This document shows positions 38,304 through 48,926 of a stretch of 64,000 nt of DNA, piece after piece (position 1 is the stretch's first letter; the number at the start of each line of letters is the position of its first letter). The stretch covers positions 14,510,205 through 14,574,204 of the forward strand of contig NC_080726.1 of NCBI RefSeq assembly GCF_019097595.1, in the 5' to 3' direction. A model generated the notes under the pieces. The model did no database searches. It saw only the letters and a program-made list of their open reading frames with translations, and was not told the DNA's origin. This stretch comes from Hemibagrus wyckioides (taxonomy: Eukaryota; Chordata; Actinopteri; Siluriformes; Bagridae). The position numbers and the translations under genes were made by a program.

Positions 38304-39064
38304 CGGTTTCGGATGTAGCCAATCACTTTGTGAGAAAATCAGCCAATCAGTTTAATCCATTCAGGACCGAGTGAAGTGAGAGGCGCCATATCCTGACACA
38401 GGCTACTATGTAAATATAGCGCGCAGAGCTGTAGTATGAAGTTCATTTTTTTTGTCTAAAACAGAAGGATTGAAATCTATTCATGCATTTGATTCTCCTG
38501 AACTGGACATTAATTTATCCGAAGCATTAATGTATCAGGAGGCTGAAGCGCGAGTGCCGTTTGTTGGTCAGTGAAGCGCAGTTATGGCAGACTGACTGTA
38601 ACAGCACAGCTACTGAATCACTGAAAAGCACCAGCCTATTATTTTATTCATGAAAAGTCAGCATATGTGGATTTGATTATGTAGAGAAAAAAAAGATCAG
38701 CAGACAGCAGTCTATGCAAACACACTCAAACCCAAAACCGTGCATTATCCATTTTAAGGACTGTTCTGATTCACAAGTGAAAATAGCCAATGAAACCCAT
38801 CCGAGCCATACAGACAGAGCGACTGCTTTCAACTGAAGAGCAACTGATAAAAACTGCAGTGCGGCACCCACGGTTATTATAGGGGGGGAAAAAAGGCAAA
38901 TTATTTCCAGATATAAGCTAGATTCATGTTTTATCTCAGGATGCCTTTGCACAAGCAGAAAACGCTATATAATTGAAATGAAAAAAAAGAAAAGAAAACG
39001 CACTGCTGCTAAGCCCATTAAACTTTCAAAGCCGCACGCGCCACTAAACTTGTCTATGGATAAA

Positions 39065-39250
39065 ATTTATTTATTTATTTATTTTTGGTCACTGACTAAT
39101 AATCTCTACTTAACACCAGACTCTATTTACATCACTACAGAAAACTAAAAAAAAAAAAAAAACACCTGCCAGGTGCAACTTCTGATCGCAAAGCAGCGAA
39201 ACAAATAAACACGCCAATAAATAAATAAATAAATAAACAAACAAACAAAC
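39065..39250. repeat. Short (TTTA)n, poly(A) and (AAAT)/(AAAC)n tracts
   Basis: TTTA repeats at 39065-39084, a run of A at 39148-39162, then AAAT and AAAC repeats at 39218-39250. The last ends about 15 bp from the rtn4rl1 exon 1 donor. Confidence 0.9.
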
Positions 39251-39265
39251 AGTAATGAGCCTTAC

Positions 39266-39278
39266 CCCGTTTAAACAT
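39266..39278 (-). CDS. rtn4rl1: rtn4rl1 exon 1 coding start (reticulon-4 receptor-like 1), first codons only
   Basis: On the minus strand ATG TTT AAA CGG G is followed at once by the donor GTAAGG, giving MFKR plus the first base of a probable glycine codon. RTN4RL1 (Nogo receptor 3) is a GPI-anchored leucine-rich-repeat protein of neurons whose first exon encodes only a few residues before a very long intron; human RTN4RL1 starts MLRKG with the same phase. Neighbourhood supports it: in human, RTN4RL1 and DPH1 are divergent neighbours, as here. The signal peptide and LRRs would lie in exon 2, left of position 1; no minus-strand ORF of that length exists in the window. With only four residues visible the assignment rests on synteny, donor, phase and the long GC-richer leader, not on homology. 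Confidence 0.6.
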
Positions 39279-39960
39279 GTTGAAAAAGTGTTGGTGCGCG
39301 TTAAACCCCTCTGGGGATCATTTAGTCTTGCATTCCGGTCCTGATGTGATTATTTTTTTCACTGTCGATATGATATGAAGCAATGAAATTTTCGCTGGAT
39401 GTCGACTGAAGGCATTGGCGGTGCGACCACCTCCGTCCGTGATGAAAGTCCCACAGCAGGCGAGAGAGTTCAGGCTGAATTTTAATTCGGGGAATCTACA
39501 CAGATGCTGGATCTACTCTCCTCCTGTCAAGTCTTGGATAAAGCTCAAGAGCAGAGCATCGCAGAGACGCATCCTGCAGTCCGAAATTGTTGGATGCTTT
39601 TGTTTTGTTTTGTGTTTTTGTTTGGCGCGTCCTATATGGAGCCAGAATCCAGAAAGGTCCAGAAATGAGCCATGAACTGAGCGATCATGTTAAACTCCAA
39701 CACAACCCAGCGTCTGAATGAGCATCACGCACTGCTCTCAGTGAAGCCAGAAGCGTCTCCAGTTAAACTTTGTCTCCACGATCCATCCGTTTGGAGCAAG
39801 ACGACAATCCAGCCCGTGTTTCACAACAGTAAGAAGCTGTCTCTGCGAGGAGATGTCTGCTACAGTACACTACATCTCTGAGAGCATCGCTTTCACATTT
39901 CCGGTTTGGAGACAGGAGACAGTAGGGCGCTGTTAGGGCGCGACACCGGTGTGTTTGCGC
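39279..39960 (-). promoter_or_regulatory. rtn4rl1: Probable rtn4rl1 5' UTR and promoter region
   Basis: Upstream of the MFKR start on the minus strand lies about 680 bp that is richer in GC and CpG than its surroundings and free of interspersed repeats, as expected of a long neuronal 5' UTR and CpG-type promoter. CpG-rich clusters occur near 39290-39300, 39410-39440, 39625 and 39930-39960. The transcription start cannot be fixed. Several upstream ATGs are present on the minus strand. A (CT)n tract (GA on the gene strand) lies further upstream at 40142-40194. Confidence 0.45.
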
Positions 39961-40138
39961 ACTAGATAAAAACAAGAAAGAGAGTGATGCTGCTACACAC
40001 CAGCCGACTGATGACCATCCGAGATACACACAGAGCTGTGTGAATGAACCCCAGCCACTGGAAAGAGAAAAAAAAATCTTATTATGGAGTCTTTGTGTTT
40101 ATAGGCGCTGCCTGTAAGTGCAATATTCAGGCTTATGA

Positions 40139-40141
<3 letters not shown>

Positions 40142-40186
<45 letters not shown>

Positions 40187-40194
40187 CTCTCTCC
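40142..40194. repeat. (CT)n microsatellite upstream of rtn4rl1
   Basis: 53 bp of CT with one CTCG interruption. It reads GA on the rtn4rl1 strand, about 870 bp upstream of its start codon. Confidence 0.95.
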
Positions 40195-40526
40195 CATACA
40201 CACAAACACCTTTGACGTTTGTCTTCCTATTCTTATGAGGACATAATTAATAATGCAGCTAATTATTGCAATTCCTGAATCTCCCCAAAACCAAGAAACC
40301 TGAATGCTCTTTTAGGATATTTTGTTGTTGTTGTTTTTATTTGTTTTGTGGTTTGTTTGTTGTTGTTGTTTTGTAATAAAACCTGCAGTTTTTTTGTTAG
40401 ATATTCCCATTCTTGCTCAACTCACATTTTATCCACATTTAAACTTTACCCCTAACCTTAACACCGATTAGTAAAAAGGAAACATTTTTGGCTTTTCCAC
40501 GAAAGATGTTTGTTCCCCATGACTAC

Positions 40527-40527
40527 T

Positions 40528-40559
<32 letters not shown>

Positions 40560-40560
40560 C
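40527..40560. repeat. (GACA)n microsatellite
   Basis: About eight GACA units. Confidence 0.9.
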
Positions 40561-40936
40561 ACAATGCATTTATTCAGCTGTAATTATGTTTGAGAAAAAG
40601 CAATGACATTTTAAACTCAAGTGTTTACAAAAAAACAGTCTGTAGCATGGAAGAACCAAGGAATATAGGCATTTAGCATTTACTTTTAACGCTCAATATA
40701 ATAAAGTACTACTTAAACTATACAATTCCTTGACTGTTATAAATGATAGACAAGAGAAAACTCTTCACTAGAAAGAGTGGCTATATAATCACAGAGAGGA
40801 CCTATAATTGCTAGTCTCTTAGCATTGTTTTCTGCCCAACCCAGCCTATCCACACAGCACAAGCCCAGGCTCCTAAATGCTAAGATGATCAGCTGGCATT
40901 GATAAAATAAACAGTTAATAATGTTCACCAGGGTGA

Positions 40937-41473
40937 TACACTGACCAGGCATAACATTATGACCACCTGTCTAATATTATGTTGGTCCCCCTTTTGATGC
41001 CAAAACAGCCCTGATCTGTCATTCACTGTGTATTCTGACACCTTTCTATCAGAACCAGCATTAACATCAGCAATTTGAGCAACAGTAGCTTCTCTGTTGG
41101 GCCAGCCTTCGCTCACCACATGCATTCAGTGAGCCTTGGCCGTCCGTGACCCTGTCATTGGTTCACCACTGTTCCTTCCTTGGACCACTTTTGATAGATA
41201 CTGACCACTGCAGACCGGGAACACCTCACAAGAGCTGCAGTTTTGGAGATGCTCTGATCCAGTTGTCTAGCCATCACAATTTGTCCCTTGTCAAACTCAC
41301 TCAAATCCTTACTCTTGTCTATTTTTCCTGCTTCTAACACATCAACTTTGAGGACAAAATGTTCACTTGCTACATAATATATCCCACCCACTAACAGGTA
41401 CCATGATGAAGAGATAATCGGTGTTATTCACTTCACCTGTCACTGCTCATAATGTTATGGCTGATCAGTGTAT
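40937..41473 (-). mobile_element. Internally deleted Tc1-like transposon, family A copy 2
   Basis: The inverted ends match closely: TACACTGACCAGGCATAACA at left, and the reverse complement TACACTGATCAGCCATAACA at right. The minus strand encodes the N-terminal helix-turn-helix region ([20 protein letters not shown], then [20 protein letters not shown]) and a frameshifted stretch (REATVAQIADVNAGSDRKVS). The whole DDE catalytic part is deleted. It lies in the spacer between rtn4rl1 and dph1. Confidence 0.88.
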
Positions 41474-41988
41474 TTAAGCAGTTTGACAATAAAATACATT
41501 TATGTCCATATTTAAATCAATGATCATTCAGTTTCAGCAGGCACTGCTTTTTTTAGATCACTCATAAAAATGTATCTATCAAGATAATTGCATTAAGGAG
41601 TTTCTGTACAATGATTTTCAAGCCAGTCCTGTTGTACTGTGGAATGTTTGTACACTTTGGTTACATTGTCCTGCATGATGTACAGCTTAATTCATATAAT
41701 AGTTCTGAATGCCTAAGTTTAGGGACACTTTTTTGCACCCTAATTTCTTTTTTTTTTTTTTACAAGTTCCCCAGTATGAAATCCAAACACATTGTGCTTG
41801 CTTTTTCAAAAGCTTTGAATTTTTCATGAAATTCAGTTCCTCCAACATGACTCTCCTTAGGTAGAACAGTGTGTTCATTTTAGCCTGTTATTCTTGTATA
41901 TTTTCAAATCCTAGCTAGTACGGAAGTACATAGCTAGTTAGTATGTTAGTAAATAGTTAGTACTGTGCAAATGATTAAGATAATATTA

Positions 41989-43288
41989 CACTGCTGAAAA
42001 AATTAAGGGAACACTTAATCATCACTGTGTAACACCAAGTCATTTAAACTTCAGGGATATCAATCTGTCCGTTTAGGAAGAATAAGTGATTGTGAATCAG
42101 TTTTTTAACCTGCATTGGTGCAAATGAAAGTGACAACAGGTGAACTGGAGAGGCAACAGCAAGACTGGGAATGTTTTTGCAGTTGGTGGCCACAGACAAT
42201 TGCTCTCTCCTTACCCTTCCCTACTGATTTGTTTCTAGCTTTGTGTTTTGTTAGGATCCTTGTCACTACTAGCATGAGGCAGTACCCCAATCAGTTTGCA
42301 CAGGTAGTCCAGCTCCTCCGGGATGGCACGTCCATATGTGATGTCGCAAGGAGGTTTTGTGTGTCTCCCAGCACAGTTTCAAGAGCATAGAGGAGATGCC
42401 GGGACACGTGCCATGACATGAGGAGAGCTGGACAGGGCCATAGAAGGGCAATCACCCAGCAGCAGGACTGGCATCTAATCCTTTGTGTGAGGAGGAACAG
42501 GAGGAGCACTCCCAGAGCCCTACAAAATGACCTCCAGCAGGCTAGTGGTGTGCCTGTTTCTGGCCAAACTGTCAGAAACAGACTCCACGAGGATCAGACG
42601 AGGGCCCAGCATCCTCTTGTCAGACCTGTGTTCAAAGCCCAGAACCTTGCAGCTTGATTAGTATTTGCCAGAGATCACCAGAATAGGCGGGTCTGCCATT
42701 GGAGTCCTGTTCTCTTTACGGATCAAAGCAAGGTCACACTGAGCACATGTGACAAAGGAGAAAGAGACTGTAGATGCCGTGGGGAACATTATACTGCCTG
42801 CAACATCATCCAGTATGACTGGTTTGGTCAGGTGGGTCAGTGATGGTCTTGGGAGGAATATCCTTAGAGGGTCACACAAACTTCCATGTGCTTGTCAATG
42901 GTACCCTTACTGCTGCTAGGTAGTCAGATGAAATCCTCAGAGCTGCTGTCAGATCTTACAATGGTGCAGTGAGCCCTGGCTTCCTCCTGTTTCATGACAA
43001 TGCCCAGTCTCAAGTGGACAGAGTGTATAGGCAGTTTCTGGATGATGAAGGCATTAATGGCATTCACTGGCCTTCATATAGTTTCCTGAATCCAGTTGAG
43101 AATCTCTGTGACATTATGTATCAGAGCTCACTGATACCCTGATCCAGGTCTGGGAGGAGATCACCGCAGGACACCATCTGCCATCTCATTGAAGTAGTGC
43201 ATACAGGCACAGATTTTCAACTTGAATATTTTGTTCCTCAAGATCCATTGTGTGATTTAAGTGTTTGCTTCATTTTTCTAAGCAGTGT
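41989..43288 (+). mobile_element. Near full-length decayed Tc1-like transposon, family D
   Basis: About 1.3 kb with imperfect inverted ends (CTGCTGAAAAAATTAAGGGA at left; TTTTTCTAAGCAGTG at right). The plus strand carries the N-terminal domain (MRQYPNQFAQVVQLLRDGTS, then ICDVARRFCVSPSTVSRA), a frameshift, and [20 protein letters not shown]. In the DDE part the usual TDES reads TDQS near 42717, HDNA keeps the second Asp near 42995, and NPVEN keeps the third acidic residue near 43090. Frameshifts near 42390 and 42600 make it inactive. It sits between rtn4rl1 and dph1. Confidence 0.87.
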
Positions 43289-44660
43289 GAAATGGCGAAG
43301 AATTTAAGTGTTTCCATGGATTTTTGGCTATTAAATGAGTTCTATTATTAAATAAGTTGACATGAGACAAGAGTGGCTTGTGACAAGATAACATTAACAA
43401 TGACAGTCTGAAACAAAATTAAGTCAAGAGGCTTTTCACATTTAGCTACAATCTTGTGAAAAAGTAATAGCAAAAATGCAGTATATAGTCTAGTTTTATC
43501 AGGATGTGTAGACCTTTAAATATCCGTTGTAAGTGGAGTGGTGGACACACTGCTACATGACTGCCCAACATCTAGAAAGGCAAAATTAGCTTCAAACTTT
43601 CTCGGTCATAGAGATAAAGCCAGATAAATAAATTCCACATTATTTAAGATTGGTTTTCGAACTACCTCTTTAACATCACGTTAATAAGGCATGTCTGTTT
43701 TTTAATCTCCAGAACATTAAAGGGTTCATGGACATTGATCCTCATGATGATCCCATAAGATTTTGAGTTTAGATATTATATTAAATATCCTATTAGTTTC
43801 CAGAAGAAGTTTTGCTGATGTTATCAGGACTCCTCTAGGGGTTCACAAAAGCACTTAACAATATGCTAATAGATAACATTCTTTTGCATTTTCATGCATT
43901 TAATTTTGCTTTTCAGGCAACTCTAATATATGGATTATTCATACAGAGAACCTGGAGATACATCAGTAATGTTCATTTAGATTTCAATTATATTTTGAGT
44001 TAAAGAAATTCAGACTTACTATAGTGTTGCTGCTATAGTTACTATAAGTTTTCTTCAGATTTCAACTCTAAACTGACCAATTAATTTAGACATTTTAATC
44101 CATACAGCATTCTTGCTGGCAGGCCAGGTTTGACCCAAAATTTCCATCTGCTTATTATAAACATAACATTCAGTCTATTCTGTCCAGTGTGCCTCTGAAA
44201 AAGAGTGTTTTCAGATTTGTTTGTCCTTGGTACTGATGCTGACAGTAATAAGAACCACTTGCATGATTTTTTTTTTTTTTACTGAAAAAGACCTTGTTAT
44301 TCTGCTTTCACAAAATGAACGATTTCTTGGAGAAACGTTCTCGATGCTATTTCGATGAGACACTCTGTGGAACCTTAGGAATTCAAGAGTCTTCAAAACA
44401 TTAGTAATTCACCCTGAAAGCTAAGTTCAAATAGCACTTATAGATCTTATACCACTTATAGGCCTTATATAATAACACTTACACGGTCCATTGAACACTG
44501 ATTATTCACAAAGCATTACATTCACAATTTAAGCTACAATTGTAATCTTATACGGCTATAAATAAAATGCATTAAATATTTGTAAAGGCTGAGGATCTGT
44601 TCCATCATGTAATCTCTAGCTGCACAAACACTCATTAGGTAGTGAGACAAGTAAGAGAGG
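43289..44660. other. Spacer between rtn4rl1 and dph1 without recognised gene
   Basis: A/T-rich, no splice-bounded ORF. 44841-45485 is likewise empty, and 40200-40936 contains only microsatellites. Confidence 0.55.
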
Positions 44661-44768
44661 AGACAACTGAGCAATTGAGGGTTAAGTAGCAGCATAGGGG
44701 TGCTAGGGCTTGAACTCACAGCCTTCTGCTCAGTAGCTCATTGGTTTAACCACTGAGCTACCACTGCC
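44661..44768 (-). mobile_element. SINE fragment (same family as 13401)
   Basis: Contains AACTGAGCAATTGAGGGTTA and, on the minus strand, the tRNA-like head with GTAGCTCAGTGGTTAAACCA and a GAGTTCAAGCCC B box. The 3' tail is missing. Confidence 0.75.
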
Positions 44769-44770
44769 AT

Positions 44771-44840
44771 ACACTCATGAGTGGGCTTATATACCAAACT
44801 GTTGCCACAAAGTTTGAAGCACACACCTGTCTAGTATTAA
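44771..44840 (+). mobile_element. Short family B Tc1-like fragment
   Basis: AAACTGTTGCCACAAAGTTT and surrounding bases match the interior segment at 29950-29990 of the family B copy (AAACTATTGCCACAAAATTT). Only about 70 bp remain, directly next to a SINE fragment. Confidence 0.55.
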
Positions 44841-45485
44841 CCATTAACATTTCAGCTTTACGCAATTTTATTTTACTCTCTATTAATCTCTAAGCACTTA
44901 ACTTTATCAATTATATAGATTACGGGAACATTTTGTAACAACTAAAGCCGTTAAAAAATGTCCAGCCTGCTACCCAAACACATATTAACTCATCATTTAA
45001 CAGAAAAAGCAGAATCAAAACATGCTACAAGAACATTTTTCCCCACACGGAGCCAGTTCTCATTGCTACTCTATGCTTTTTTAGATTATTTCTAACCATT
45101 CTTAAAACACTTTTTTTTTTTAGTCATAATGAGACTTTATGCTTCATTTCTACATCAGTAAAAACAGTGGAAATGTAAAATGAATTATTTTAGATTTAAG
45201 ATTTCATTTTAGTTCATGTCACAAGTAATATTTTTAACAGCACATTTTTAAAAATTGACTTTAGGTGCATGTTTTTGTAAAACTATATAATATCCTTTTT
45301 ACTGCGGTTGGAGTTTAAAATCCTAACCAGAAATCACAGCAACAGCAGTTTCGTTTTGGATAAAAAGATTAACAAGGGCTTTCAAATAAAAGAAATGCAC
45401 TACAAGCATTTTCACTATGCTCTCTGTTCAATACCGTGTCGATTTTGGGACGATCTCTCTTAACAAGCTGCACACACTTAAACTC

Positions 45486-46002
45486 CTATTGGCAGCAGTG
45501 CTATCTTAACATGCCCTTCTTTCTTCAGTATATAAAATGCTGAAATGCAAAAGCTTTGGAAGTAGAATACATGCTGTGACACACTGTGGGCCTGCCAACC
45601 AGCCGGCAATCTGAAGAACAGACAAGTGACTCATTTTTATCACTTCTCTCTACTTTCACAGCCAGACCTGTACCATCAAAGCAGCAGTGACACAGAAATT
45701 AGGTAAGGAGTCACAGTCAATACAGAAGAATCTTATTCACAATTTGGGAATAAATTGGTTTTGTGAATGATTTCACTTCTAATCCAATTAAAATAGGTCA
45801 ATTACATACATATTATAGAATTGAGTTAGCTCTACTGTGTCACTGAATCTATTTTAATAGACTGAATTCTGCTTTTTTTTTAATCTACAGTATTAGGGTT
45901 AGTATGAAAAAGTTGTTATAGAGTCTTGTCCTAATCTGTACATATTGTAAATTATTTAATGTTTGCAAGATAACCCATAGACTACAACATTTGGACATTA
46001 AA
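45486..46002 (+). other. Candidate small spliced non-coding transcript between the two genes
   Basis: An inverted CCAAT box (ATTGG, 45488-45492) lies about 40 bp before a TATAAAA box (45531-45537). A possible first exon (about 45560-45702) ends in a strong donor AG|GTAAGGAG. After 188 bp a T-rich tract ends in CTACAG (45890) and an ATTAAA poly(A)-like signal follows at 45997-46002. Every ATG in the would-be exons is followed within a few codons by a stop, so any transcript would be non-coding. It could also be an alternative dph1 leader or chance. An alternative reading is an internal 41-nt exon (45662-45702), since CTTTCACAG precedes it. Confidence 0.25.
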
Positions 46003-46026
46003 CTATTGCACTATTTATTTCGTGGA

Positions 46027-46074
46027 TTTTATTTTATTTTATTTTATTTTATTTTATTTTATTTTATTTTATTT
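46027..46074. repeat. (ATTTT)n microsatellite
   Basis: About nine ATTTT units just after the ATTAAA of the candidate transcript. Confidence 0.9.
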
Positions 46075-46355
46075 CACAATGGCAAATCACAACCCATTTT
46101 TATAAAAGTTATTATTTTTATTATTGAGTTCTGTAGTTGTTAACAGATTTGACTGGTCCCTTAAACTAGATTTATTCCAAATCTCAGTAACTCAGAAACA
46201 AGTAGGCCTGTAAATAATGTTACATTGAATGTAATGTGTTAGTGAAATAAATGTTTAGTGCCTATGTGAAGAACCTTTGGCTTCTCCAGATTCATGTGGA
46301 TTGACTAAATAAATTGCTCCTTGGTGTGAGTTTTTGAAATCTATTTTTTGTTTTA

Positions 46356-46361
<6 letters not shown>

Positions 46362-46391
<30 letters not shown>
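46362..46391. repeat. (GT)n microsatellite
   Basis: About 15 GT units, directly before the SINE fragment at 46393. Confidence 0.9.
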
Positions 46392-46392
<1 letters not shown>

Positions 46393-46394
<2 letters not shown>

Positions 46395-46511
46395 TGCCTG
46401 GTGATGCACTGGTATTAACTCAAGGTGTATTCACACTTTGTGTCCAGTGTTCTTTGAAAGGCTTTGGATCCTGATCAGGATAGAGCAGTGAGTGAATAAA
46501 TGAATGAATGA
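46393..46511 (+). mobile_element. Short 3' fragment of the 9310-type SINE
   Basis: GTGATGCACTGGTATTAACT through ATCCTGATCAGGATAGAGCA, followed by a GAATAAATGAATGAATGA tail, matches the end of the group. It follows a (GT)n tract. Confidence 0.5.
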
Positions 46512-46748
46512 TTCTTTGCACAAATGTAAATAATGTCTATGAAGTCTGTGCTGAGGAAGTCTGTATAATTAATTTTACAGTTCATGGCTAGAAAGTGTAA
46601 GACCCCCTATTATTGCTCTATAGGGTAGATAGATGTGGTTTTGAACACGTCCTCAGTCCCTCATCTAGGTGAAAGCAGAATATATTGATAATGATTGAAA
46701 AATTATACTCCATTTAAGCCATTTAAGATTGGCTTACCTTACTAATTG

Positions 46749-46827
46749 GTATATCGATTAGGATCTAATCGGATCAGGATCTAATCTAATCGATATAGGA
46801 TCTAATATCGATTAGGATCTAATATTT
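46749..46827. repeat. Short array of GATCTAAT / ATCGATTAG units
   Basis: ATATCGATTAGGATCTAAT occurs at about 46751 and again, one base different at its edge, at about 46806. Further GGATCTAAT and CTAATCGATAT half-units lie between in both orientations. It lies about 200 bp upstream of the dph1 promoter. Confidence 0.85.
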
Positions 46828-46959
46828 TATATATATAAAATAACATAAAAGATATAATTAAATATAAAAATATCTCAGTGTTCTAACGAAGTATATATTA
46901 AAAAGCGCACTAAGAAACCCACGCCAGTGAATCACTTTGATTGCTGATGATATCGATGA

Positions 46960-47060
46960 TCGTTGAGTCGCTCGGAGCTCGACTGATGATGCCTTTATTC
47001 ATCGCACGTAGAGCATGCGCAAACATGGCGGCGCCCAGTGGAGATGTTGAAATCGCCACT
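46960..47060 (+). promoter_or_regulatory. dph1: dph1 core promoter with NRF1-like and YY1-like sites over the start codon
   Basis: A TATA-less, locally CpG-containing stretch leads into the start codon. GCATGCGC (47013-47020) matches the core of the NRF1 palindrome, and AACATGGCGGC (47022-47032) matches the YY1 consensus and includes the initiator ATG. This arrangement is known from housekeeping genes, in which YY1 sites often lie just after the transcription start. From that I infer a very short 5' UTR and constitutive expression. Binding is not demonstrated. Confidence 0.5.
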
Positions 47061-47073
47061 AAAAAGCCGACAG
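47025..47073 (+). CDS. dph1: dph1 exon 1 (coding part): diphthamide synthesis subunit 1
   Basis: First coding exon of the subunit that, with Dph2, uses a [4Fe-4S] cluster and S-adenosylmethionine to put a 3-amino-3-carboxypropyl group on the target histidine of elongation factor 2 in the cytosol, the first step of diphthamide synthesis. The 49 nt encode MAAPSGDVEIATKKPT plus one base of the next codon, and end at a GT donor (GTAGAT). Phase 1 at the donor joins cleanly to exon 2 at 49584, giving a valine codon followed by the strongly conserved part of the family. The start sits in a typical ACATGGCGGC context just after a GCATGCGC motif. The N-terminus is weakly conserved in the family, so this exon rests on splice phase, promoter motifs and position 2.5 kb upstream of exon 2. 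The cluster-binding cysteines lie in later exons outside the window. Confidence 0.85.
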
Positions 47074-48277
47074 GTAGATAAACACGGATTTTATCCCGAT
47101 TATTCTTACTGTCAGGATGTAGTAGTCTAGTCTGTCATTGCCCTCGCTATAAATTTAAGGCGTCTGTGAAGCTTTAAGCACGTTGTACTAATGTAAGTGT
47201 GTGAGCTGCCTGTGATCATATGGGTGCTGTGAGAAATCTAGACGTTGAACGTCTAGAAGAGATGGACATCATGGACATGATACATTTTTAGATAAATAAA
47301 TACATCGCATCGATGCCCTTGGCGCGTTGAGTTACCAGGCACGTGCGCTTCATGTTGCTGAAGAGCACCTGCAACCTTTTTTCCCTTGTTTTCTCCGATC
47401 AGTCACGTGTCCAAATAACAGTTCGGATTCAGTTACTTGCTATAATTTCCACCTAGTCTTCACCCTTGTAACCGGAACATTTATCTGATCTCATTTTGTC
47501 AGTAAATGACCATTTCGGTGCATCAGAACTGTTTAAGCATCATATAGTACACGTGTGTAGTGTCTACACCTGACAACGCGATATTAAAGGAAACCTGCAA
47601 ACTGAAACACATTAAATATGTTTCTTCTGAAACAGTTTTGACGTGCATGTGGATTTGTTGCTAATTTGTTGTTTGGAGACGTATGTTCCTTATTCCTGTG
47701 AGATATTATTGACTGTCCGTCGTGTGACGTCACAACACAACGCAGCTAGAAACTGTGACGAAGAAGTTTAAGAGGGAGAGAATTTCCATCGATATGAAAC
47801 GCAAGTGATTGGGTTTCACTGTTGGGTCTTATAGCTTTTCTCACTGCAGTGGAGTTCAATTTTGTATCCAAAAAAATATAAGTATTGGAAAAAATCTCTT
47901 CTAGACTTACAGATCCAGATGCAATTCAGCTATGTGATGGAGATGCATTAATTTATGGCTTTGGCTCATTAGAAAACTATGAGATGATAAGTGTGATGGT
48001 GTTGATGGGGTAAAAACATGAAAAACTATGTTGAGCAAAGTGTTCAGATGAGGAGGTGAGAGAGCTGGACAGATTAACATATTAAAGTGCCTCTGCATTG
48101 CTTTCTGTAGTTAGAGATGAAGCAAGGGTTTAAATCCCAATGAAGCCATCATCAGTGGGTAGGAAACCATGAAAGCGGACCAAAAGATTATAGTTTTTTA
48201 CAGATTAAAGATTAAATATATTTAAACAAAGAAATGTAAACTTGGAATTCATGATAATATAAATCTTGGACACCAAT

Positions 48278-48498
48278 GGGGCAGTGGTAGCTCAAGTGGT
48301 TAAGGCTCTGGGTCAATGACCGGAAGATCTGGGTTTAAGCCCCGGCAGGGCCAAGCTGCCACCGTTGGGCTCTTTGAGCAAGGCCTCAACCCCCCCGCTC
48401 CAGGGGTTCTGCATTATGGCTGACCCTGCGCTCTGACCCCAACCCCCAAGGATGGGATATGTACTATAATGTATATGTGACAAATAAAGACAACTTAT
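48278..48498 (+). mobile_element. tRNA-derived SINE
   Basis: The head has a Pol III A box (TAGCTCAAGTGG, 48288-48299) and B box (GGTTTAAGCCC, 48332-48342) spaced as in tRNA genes. The body includes CCAAGCTGCCACCGTTGGGC and the tail ends GTGACAAATAAAGACAACTT. About 220 bp, in dph1 intron 1, same orientation as the gene. Confidence 0.85.
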
Positions 48499-48926
48499 CA
48501 TGTTCTAATTATAATGATCAATATGTAAATAGTTCTTGGTGGATGTTTCTTCTTCTTCATCTTGTGTCAGCAATCTGCTATTTGTTATCTAATGTTTCAG
48601 GGATTCATTTGTAATTCATAATAAAGCTTCATCCTGGGTTTCTGTGGTTAGCTATAGATGAGCTCACTATATATCATGTCTAAGTAATACAGCAGAAGGT
48701 TTATTTTTGAAATTGCAAAAAGTTTTGCTTCTAGCTTTGCTTGAGGGCATGCCATATAGTAGTGTTCCCTATAAATAACTCCAAAAAGACCCCAGAATGA
48801 ACATCCCTCCAATTAAGATTCTCTTGGATAGAAAGTGACTGGAAAACCTCCAGGCTAAAAACACAAGCAAAGATCATTGTCTATTCTTTATTGTTAGAGT
48901 GTCAAAATATGCAATATTTTATCCTG

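Larger units (their letters stand above)
1..39265 (-). other. rtn4rl1: Inferred rtn4rl1 intron 1 (runs past the left edge)
   Basis: If the exon at 39266-39278 is right, everything to the left is one intron of at least 39 kb. This is plausible because the human gene also has a first intron of tens of kilobases. No multi-residue recognisable exon was found on either strand here; the ORFs present are short, low-complexity or inside transposons. Confidence 0.55.

Noticed and set aside
48278..48350. Possible functional tRNA gene (A and B boxes present)
   Set aside because: The sequence cannot fold as a full cloverleaf as I read it and continues into a SINE body and tail, so it is a SINE head.
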